A DNA stretch of 64,000 nt from Rhizobium sp. AC27/96. GTDB taxonomy: Bacteria > Pseudomonadota > Alphaproteobacteria > Rhizobiales > Rhizobiaceae. The stretch covers positions 62,001-126,000 of the forward strand of contig NZ_LXKN01000007.1 of the NCBI RefSeq assembly GCF_001692325.1, written 5' to 3'. Of this stretch, positions 59,289-64,000 are shown one piece after another. The number at the start of each line of letters is the position of its first letter. Within the stretch, counting starts at the first letter, position 1. Made by a program: the position numbers and the translations under genes. The notes under the pieces were generated by a model. The model searched no databases. It was given only the letters and a program-made list of their open reading frames with translations, and had not been told where the DNA came from.

Positions 59289-60326
59289 ATGACGAATTTG
59301 GAAAAGAGAAGTGTAGCGGCTGGACTGTCGGTCACCACGATGGGTCTGGGAGGAACGGGTCTCGGCAACATGTATCGCGCTACAGACCCCAAGGTCGCCC
59401 ATGAAACCGTCCACGCCGCCTTTGCCGCCGGGCTGCGCTACTTTGACACGGCGCCGGTCTATGGCTTTGGTCTTGCCGAGACACGGCTCGGCGAAGCGAT
59501 CAGAACACTGCCGCGGCAGGAGATCGTCATTTCGTCCAAGGTCGGCTACGATCTCGTGCCGATCCCGGACAGTGAAGTCAAACCGGTTCTCTGGGACGAG
59601 GCCCCTCCCTTTCGCGCCGATTTCGACTATTCGCGCGATGGTGTCTTGCGCTCGATAGAAGGCTCGCTGAAGCGGCTCGGAACCGATTATATCGACATGC
59701 TGGCAATTCACGATCCCGACGAGGCGCTGCACTTCGCCAAGGGAGAAGATCCCTATGCCCGCAGCCGCTTCAAGGAGGCCATGGATGGCGCCTACCCTGC
59801 TCTGGACGAGCTGCGGTCGCAAGGCGTGATCAAGGCTGTCGGTGTCGGCATCAACCAGTGGCAGATGCTCTCGGATTTCGTCGAAGCCGGCCAGTTCGAC
59901 TATTTTCTTCTGGCGGGGCGCTACACGCTTCTGGAACAGGAGCCGCTGGCGACGCTATTCCCGGCTTGCGAGCGAAAAGGCACGAAACTTGTTATCGGCG
60001 GTCCCTACAATTCGGGCATCCTGGCAACCGGCGCCGTTCAAGGGGCAACTTTCAACACCAAGAATGCACCGCAGGATGTGCTCAACCGCGTTGCACGGCT
60101 GAATGCCGTCTGCGAGAGCCATAAGGTGCCTTTGGCTGCTGCCGCCCTTCAGTTTCCGCTCGCCCATAAGCTCGTCGTCAGCGTCATACCGGGCGCACGC
60201 TCGGTGGCCGAGCTCGAGCAGAATGTCCAGTATATGCAATGGCCAATCCCGGCAGCGCTCTGGTCGGATCTTCGGAATGAAGGGCTCATCGACCCGGCCG
60301 CGCCGCTGCCGAAAGATGGTGGCTGA
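59289..60326 (+). CDS. Aldo/keto reductase, L-fucose dehydrogenase-like
   Basis: A 345-residue aldo/keto reductase with Asp/Tyr in YFDTAPVYGFGLAE, Lys in ISSKVG and His in MLAIHDPDE. It aligns along its length with the 31433-32416 enzyme (shared GMRYFDTAPLYG-like and GRYTLL segments), so the two are paralogues, probably D-threo-aldose/L-fucose dehydrogenases. AGGAAAATCAA precedes the ATG at 59289. It is divergent from the FrcB-like importer and shares the operator. Confidence 0.9.
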   Translation: MTNLEKRSVAAGLSVTTMGLGGTGLGNMYRATDPKVAHETVHAAFAAGLRYFDTAPVYGFGLAETRLGEAIRTLPRQEIVISSKVGYDLVPIPDSEVKPVLWDEAPPFRADFDYSRDGVLRSIEGSLKRLGTDYIDMLAIHDPDEALHFAKGEDPYARSRFKEAMDGAYPALDELRSQGVIKAVGVGINQWQMLSDFVEAGQFDYFLLAGRYTLLEQEPLATLFPACERKGTKLVIGGPYNSGILATGAVQGATFNTKNAPQDVLNRVARLNAVCESHKVPLAAAALQFPLAHKLVVSVIPGARSVAELEQNVQYMQWPIPAALWSDLRNEGLIDPAAPLPKDGG

Positions 60327-60353
60327 TAGCTAGCCAGGAGGCGTGATATACAC

Positions 60354-60412
60354 CTCCCCACGACCCTCTTGCCGGGAGTGGGGAGATTGCTCTGACGAGC
60401 CCAGGGCTCGTC
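60354..60412. terminator. Two hairpins between convergent aldo/keto reductase and MFS genes
   Basis: CTCCCCAC (60354-60361) pairs with GTGGGGAG (60378-60385), and GACGAGCC (60394-60401) pairs with GGCTCGTC (60405-60412) around a 3-base loop, followed by TTG. The second is a compact terminator-like structure for the plus-strand reductase. Confidence 0.6.
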
Positions 60413-60435
60413 TTGCGATTGCCTAAAGCTGGTTC

Positions 60436-61869
60436 TTAACTGGATCGAGGGTTAGGCAGCCACAGTGATAGACCTGCCCCGATCACCAGCAGTGCGACGT
60501 TACAACCAAGCGCTACGGCGAAGGCGCGAGAATAGGAACTGAATTCCTGTCCGGCTCCAAGCACGCTGAAGAATATGCCGCCAATGATTGCCACGCCGAG
60601 CGCTGCGCCGATCTGGAATGTCGAGATGACGATCCCGGATGCAAGGCCGGCGTGGCGCTGATCGATCCCGCCGATCACAGCCTTGATGACGGACGGCATC
60701 ACGATGCCGAACCCAACACCCGCCACCACCAGCCCGATCTCTATATATCCTGCCAGCACGCCTGAAACAGCCAGCACGACTGATCCGAAACCGAGAATCT
60801 GTATGACGAAACCGAGCGTCAGCGCGCGAGGTCCCAGGCGTCGCATGATCTCGGCTGACAGGAATGACGCGGTAAAATAGCCGATGCCGAATGGGAGTGT
60901 GCGTAATCCCGCTTCGAGCGGTGTCAGGGTCAAGCCGCCTTGCAGGTAGATGGAAAACATCAGGTAGAAGGCCGAGAGCATATAATAGACCAAGGCCATC
61001 GCGACGCCGATTGCAAAGCCGGTTTCCCGAAACAGCGAGAGGTCCACGAGAGGCGCGCCGCCGCGCCGCATCAGCCGCTTTTCAAAGAGGATGAAGGCTG
61101 TGAGCATCACCGGGAAGGCCATGAGCATGGCGGTGATCCAACATGGCCAGCCACTGTCGCGGCCTTCCACGAGTGGATAGACGAGAAGACCAAGCGTCGC
61201 CGAGAGCAGCAATACCCCGCCGAGATCGAGTTTCTGTGCGTGCTCGGCGCGCGAATCCTTCAGAAAGATCAGGCTGCCAATGAAAGCTGCGAGCCCGATG
61301 GGAATATTGATCAGAAAAATCGCCTGCCAGGTGAACCCGAGGGGATGCGACGACACCAATACGCCACCGAGGATCTGCCCGACGATATTGGCGAGCCCGA
61401 ATGTCGCCCCATAGAGGCCCAAAGCCTTTCCCTGCTCCGATGGCGGAAACAACACGCGGATCGAGGCGAGCACCTGCGGCGCCATTGCGGTTGCCGTCAG
61501 GCCCTGCAGGATGCGCCCCGCGATCAGCACCCCAGGCGACCAGGCGAAGCCGCATAGCACCGAAGCAAGCGTAAAGCCGGCGACGCCAAAGGTGAACATT
61601 TGCTTGCGTCCGAGCCAATCACCCAACCTGCCGCCGGTGATGAGGAATACCGCATAGGTGGCGGCATAGGCGGAAATGATGAATTGCAGCTCGCTCGACG
61701 AAGCCCCGAGACTCTCCCTGATCGCGGGCAGCGCCAGGTTGACGACATTGAAATCCAGAATGGGGAGGAACGCGCCTGTCAGCAGGACCGGAAGCGCAAG
61801 CCATCGGCGCGGATCGCCTGCCGTCTCGCCGGTGCCAGGATTCGGCTGAATTCGTCTATCGATGTTCAT
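60436..61869 (-). CDS. MFS drug/solute exporter, DHA2 (14-helix) family
   Basis: A 477-residue major facilitator with about 14 hydrophobic helices. The DHA2 N-terminal motif ILDFNVVNLALPAI and motif A GGRLGDWLGRKQMF are present. Proteins of this type expel drugs, dyes or metabolic by-products by proton antiport. It lies 66 bases downstream of an amidase gene on the same strand. No periplasmic adaptor gene is adjacent, so it probably acts alone in the inner membrane. Confidence 0.92.
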   Translation of the reverse strand: MNIDRRIQPNPGTGETAGDPRRWLALPVLLTGAFLPILDFNVVNLALPAIRESLGASSSELQFIISAYAATYAVFLITGGRLGDWLGRKQMFTFGVAGFTLASVLCGFAWSPGVLIAGRILQGLTATAMAPQVLASIRVLFPPSEQGKALGLYGATFGLANIVGQILGGVLVSSHPLGFTWQAIFLINIPIGLAAFIGSLIFLKDSRAEHAQKLDLGGVLLLSATLGLLVYPLVEGRDSGWPCWITAMLMAFPVMLTAFILFEKRLMRRGGAPLVDLSLFRETGFAIGVAMALVYYMLSAFYLMFSIYLQGGLTLTPLEAGLRTLPFGIGYFTASFLSAEIMRRLGPRALTLGFVIQILGFGSVVLAVSGVLAGYIEIGLVVAGVGFGIVMPSVIKAVIGGIDQRHAGLASGIVISTFQIGAALGVAIIGGIFFSVLGAGQEFSSYSRAFAVALGCNVALLVIGAGLSLWLPNPRSS

Positions 61870-61935
61870 GACATGCTCCCGACCGTCGCACGTTCCCGGG
61901 CGATCGTTCCGTTGTGTTCAGTTGAATTGGTGGCC

Positions 61936-63342
61936 TCAGAGCGAAGGATGTTTCCGATGCCAATCCGTCATCTGCTGATAGGCGTGGCCGGCCCGCACCA
62001 GCAGGACCTCGTCCAGATGCCGCCCAACCAGCTGGAAGGAGAGAGGCATTCCCTTTTTCGTAAACCCGCCGGGGAGAGTGATCGTGGGGCTGCCCGACAT
62101 ATTGAAAGGCGTAACGAAGCGCAGGAAGGCGGTTAGCTCCTCCGGCCTGGTGAATAGCTCAGCTTCCTGCGCCACCGTGAAATCGGCCAAAGGCTGCGTC
62201 GGGATCAGCAGAAGGTCGACATCGGCAAACAGGGTTGCCAATGCGCCACTGAAAGCGAGGCGGGCATGATGCGCCTCCATCAAGTCGCTGCCGGTAACCG
62301 TGTGGCCGTGTTCGATCAGGCCGGCTATGGTGCCGCTCTCGGCAGGCCCGTACTTAGCCGCGCGGGCTGGATACGTCGCGGCATGGGCGAGCGTCGACTC
62401 GATACCGGCATAGGATCCCCAGGCCTCGTTCACCGCGCGATGATCGGGCAGTCTTACCGGGACAATGGTTCCGCCCAATTCCTGCAATGCACGCGCCGCG
62501 CTGCCTAGTGCGGAGACGATCTCACCGTCCACGTCAGTTTCGTTGTAGGCGGTATCGATGCCGATCCGCACGCCTCGCATTCCCGCATCGATACCGGCGA
62601 GATAATCGGGAACCGGAGCCGCCAGCGATGTGGGGTCGTTCGGATCCAGGCCAGCGACGACGCCGAGCATCGCGCCGGCATCAGCGGCCGACCTTGCCAT
62701 CGGGCCGACGTGGTCAAGACTGTCAGCGAGCGGAAAGACACCGTGGCGGCTCACACGACCCCAGGTTGGCTTCAACCCAGTCACACCGTTGGCGGCGGAA
62801 GGAAAGCGAATGGAGCCGCCGGTATCGCTGCCCAACGTCGCAAAACAGAGGCCGGCGGCGGTCGCCACGCCCGAGCCACTGGATGAGGCACCGGCATAGT
62901 AAGCTTCGTTCCACGGGTTTCGTGGCGGAGCGATCGTGGGATGATGTTTGGCAAAGACGCCCTCGGTCAATTGCAACTTGCCGAGAAGAACGGCGCCGGC
63001 CTCGGCCAGACGCTTGACCACGGTCGCATCGGAATTTGGCTTGCGATCCGCGTGAATGGGCATGCCCGCAGCCGTGACGATACCTGCTGTATCGTAGATA
63101 TCCTTGAGGGCGATGGGAATACCATGGAGCATACCGCGATAGCGCCCTGCCGAAATCTCGGCTTCGGCCTGACGGGCCTGCGTCAGCGCAAGCGCCGGCG
63201 TCACCGTTGCGTAGGCTTTAAGCTGCGGATCGAGCGCGGCGATCCGATCCAGCATGGCTTGCGTCAGTTCCACGGGAGAGATGGTGCCCGACCTGATTGC
63301 GTCGGCAGTCTCCATCAGGGTCGCATAGTGCCAGTCCGTCAT
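61936..63342 (-). CDS. Amidase (amidase-signature family)
   Basis: A 468-residue amidase. The catalytic Lys is in IPIALKDIYDTAG, and the Ser pair in GASSSGSGVATAAG and GSDTGGSIRFPSAANG. The start at 63342 (MTDWHYATLM, AAGGGACTGAA upstream) is chosen because earlier codons add a tyrosine-rich stretch outside the family. It is in tandem with the MFS exporter and divergent from a LysR gene. The substrate amide is unknown; it is not especially close to the amidase at 27995. Confidence 0.92.
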   Translation of the reverse strand: MTDWHYATLMETADAIRSGTISPVELTQAMLDRIAALDPQLKAYATVTPALALTQARQAEAEISAGRYRGMLHGIPIALKDIYDTAGIVTAAGMPIHADRKPNSDATVVKRLAEAGAVLLGKLQLTEGVFAKHHPTIAPPRNPWNEAYYAGASSSGSGVATAAGLCFATLGSDTGGSIRFPSAANGVTGLKPTWGRVSRHGVFPLADSLDHVGPMARSAADAGAMLGVVAGLDPNDPTSLAAPVPDYLAGIDAGMRGVRIGIDTAYNETDVDGEIVSALGSAARALQELGGTIVPVRLPDHRAVNEAWGSYAGIESTLAHAATYPARAAKYGPAESGTIAGLIEHGHTVTGSDLMEAHHARLAFSGALATLFADVDLLLIPTQPLADFTVAQEAELFTRPEELTAFLRFVTPFNMSGSPTITLPGGFTKKGMPLSFQLVGRHLDEVLLVRAGHAYQQMTDWHRKHPSL

Positions 63343-63486
63343 TTCAGTCCCTTGCGGTTCAAAGAGGTTCCAGATGCGTGCCGCCTTACCTGTCAGGATT
63401 TCGAGGCCGCATATCGTGTTCCACAACAAACTAGTCGTGGCTTGATAATAATGAAACTGGATGTATTTATATATCAGAGATAACAT

Positions 63487-64000
63487 ATGAGTATGATTGC
63501 CATGAAGACGCTTGACGTCGAAGCAGTGCAGGCATTCGTCTTAGTCGCCGACTTTCAGAGCTTTACGCGTGCGGCCGAGGCGCTCGATACCTCTCAAGCC
63601 GCAATCAGCATGAAGCTGAAGCGGCTGGAGGATCGGCTTGGCGAAAAGCTGATCGAGCGGACGCCAAGACTGGTCCGGCTGTCTGCGCGTGGTGCCGAAT
63701 TCCTCAATGTGGCGCGTGACTTTCTTGCGGCCCATGAACGCGCCATGGCGGGGCTGAGTGCAACGTCCCGGCGCCTCACGCTCGGCATCGCCGATCAGAT
63801 TGCCGGCCCGGAACTTCCAGTCCTTCTGGCCCGGCTTCATGCTCATGACCCGGCCTTGCTGATAGAGGTGCAGATCGGAGCCTCGCGAAGCTTGCTGGAT
63901 GATTTCGATCGTGGAGCGTTGGACGCGGCAATCGTTCGACGCGAAGACGACCGCCGCGATGGAGAGCTCTTATCGCAAGAACGCTTCGGCTGGTTCGCGG
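63487..64000 (+). CDS. LysR-family transcriptional regulator, 3' end outside the window
   Basis: An open frame from ATG 63487 runs to the window end (171 codons) without a stop. It encodes a LysR winged helix (TLDVEAVQAFVLVADFQSF, then ALDTSQAAISMKLKRLEDRLG) and the start of an effector domain (RRLTLGIADQIAGPELPVLL). It is divergent from the amidase-MFS pair and probably controls it. ATGs at 63493 and 63502 are alternative starts. The gene is cut by the window edge, not broken. Confidence 0.9.
   Translation, partial: MSMIAMKTLDVEAVQAFVLVADFQSFTRAAEALDTSQAAISMKLKRLEDRLGEKLIERTPRLVRLSARGAEFLNVARDFLAAHERAMAGLSATSRRLTLGIADQIAGPELPVLLARLHAHDPALLIEVQIGASRSLLDDFDRGALDAAIVRREDDRRDGELLSQERFGWFA

Noticed and set aside
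1..64000. Mobile elements, phage genes, toxin-antitoxin pairs, CRISPR arrays, tRNA or rRNA genes
   Set aside because: I looked for transposase or integrase motifs, regularly spaced repeats and RNA gene sequences and found none that I could support.

Overview
The window reads as GC-rich DNA from an alphaproteobacterium, most likely a Rhizobiaceae-type soil or plant-associated bacterium. This is inferred from gene content and codon use: many ABC importers, many GntR (FCD) and LysR regulators, Tat-exported binding proteins, and RbsABC/FrcBCA-like sugar importers. I see no rRNA, tRNA, CRISPR, phage or insertion sequence. The density of transporters and catabolic operons resembles an accessory replicon or catabolic island, but replication genes are absent.

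Layout. (1) 63-9221, minus strand: a ten-gene operon pairing a two-component flavin monooxygenase (LLM oxidoreductase plus flavin reductase), an alpha/beta hydrolase, an aldehyde dehydrogenase and a NIPSNAP protein with a PotABCD-type importer. A GntR gene (9617-10312) lies upstream, and the two promoters share the site TGGT(A/G)(T/C)GCCATAAT. (2) 10475-15897: a LysR gene divergent from an operon for a LamB/YcsF (PxpA) protein, a biotin carrier, a biotin carboxylase and both PxpB/PxpC halves. This looks like a complete biotin-dependent carboxylase joined to a lactamase. (3) 15955-29359: a GntR-like regulator with two helix-turn-helix domains, divergent from a long operon. That operon holds a PotABCD-type importer with two ATPases (one lacking its H-loop histidine), two SDRs, a NodB-fold deacetylase/imidase-like hydrolase, a CobW metallochaperone, a binding-protein paralogue without signal peptide, and an amidase. 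(4) 29440-31385: a cold-shock protein, a PACE-family efflux protein and its divergent LysR gene.

(5) 31433-60326 is the most coherent block. It has enzymes typical of oxidative deoxy-sugar (L-fucose-like) breakdown: aldo/keto reductases, a fuconolactonase-like amidohydrolase, a KDF-dehydrogenase-like SDR and an FAH-type diketoacid hydrolase. It also has a LarA-type lactate racemase with its complete nickel-pincer cofactor genes (larC, larE, larB), a GlcD-type FAD D-2-hydroxyacid dehydrogenase, glyoxalase I, a GMC oxidoreductase and three importers (Liv-type, two-permease CUT2, FrcBCA-like). A palindrome, TTGTCGTACAA, occurs exactly at three promoters and as a close variant at a fourth, tying most of the block into one probable GntR regulon. 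I infer that L-lactate from diketofuconate cleavage is racemised by LarA and oxidised as D-lactate by the FAD enzyme. No fuconate dehydratase is present in the window.

(6) 60436-64000: a DHA2-type MFS exporter, an amidase, and a divergent LysR gene cut by the window end. Across the window, each of the five exported binding-protein genes is followed by a stem-loop before the next transporter gene.
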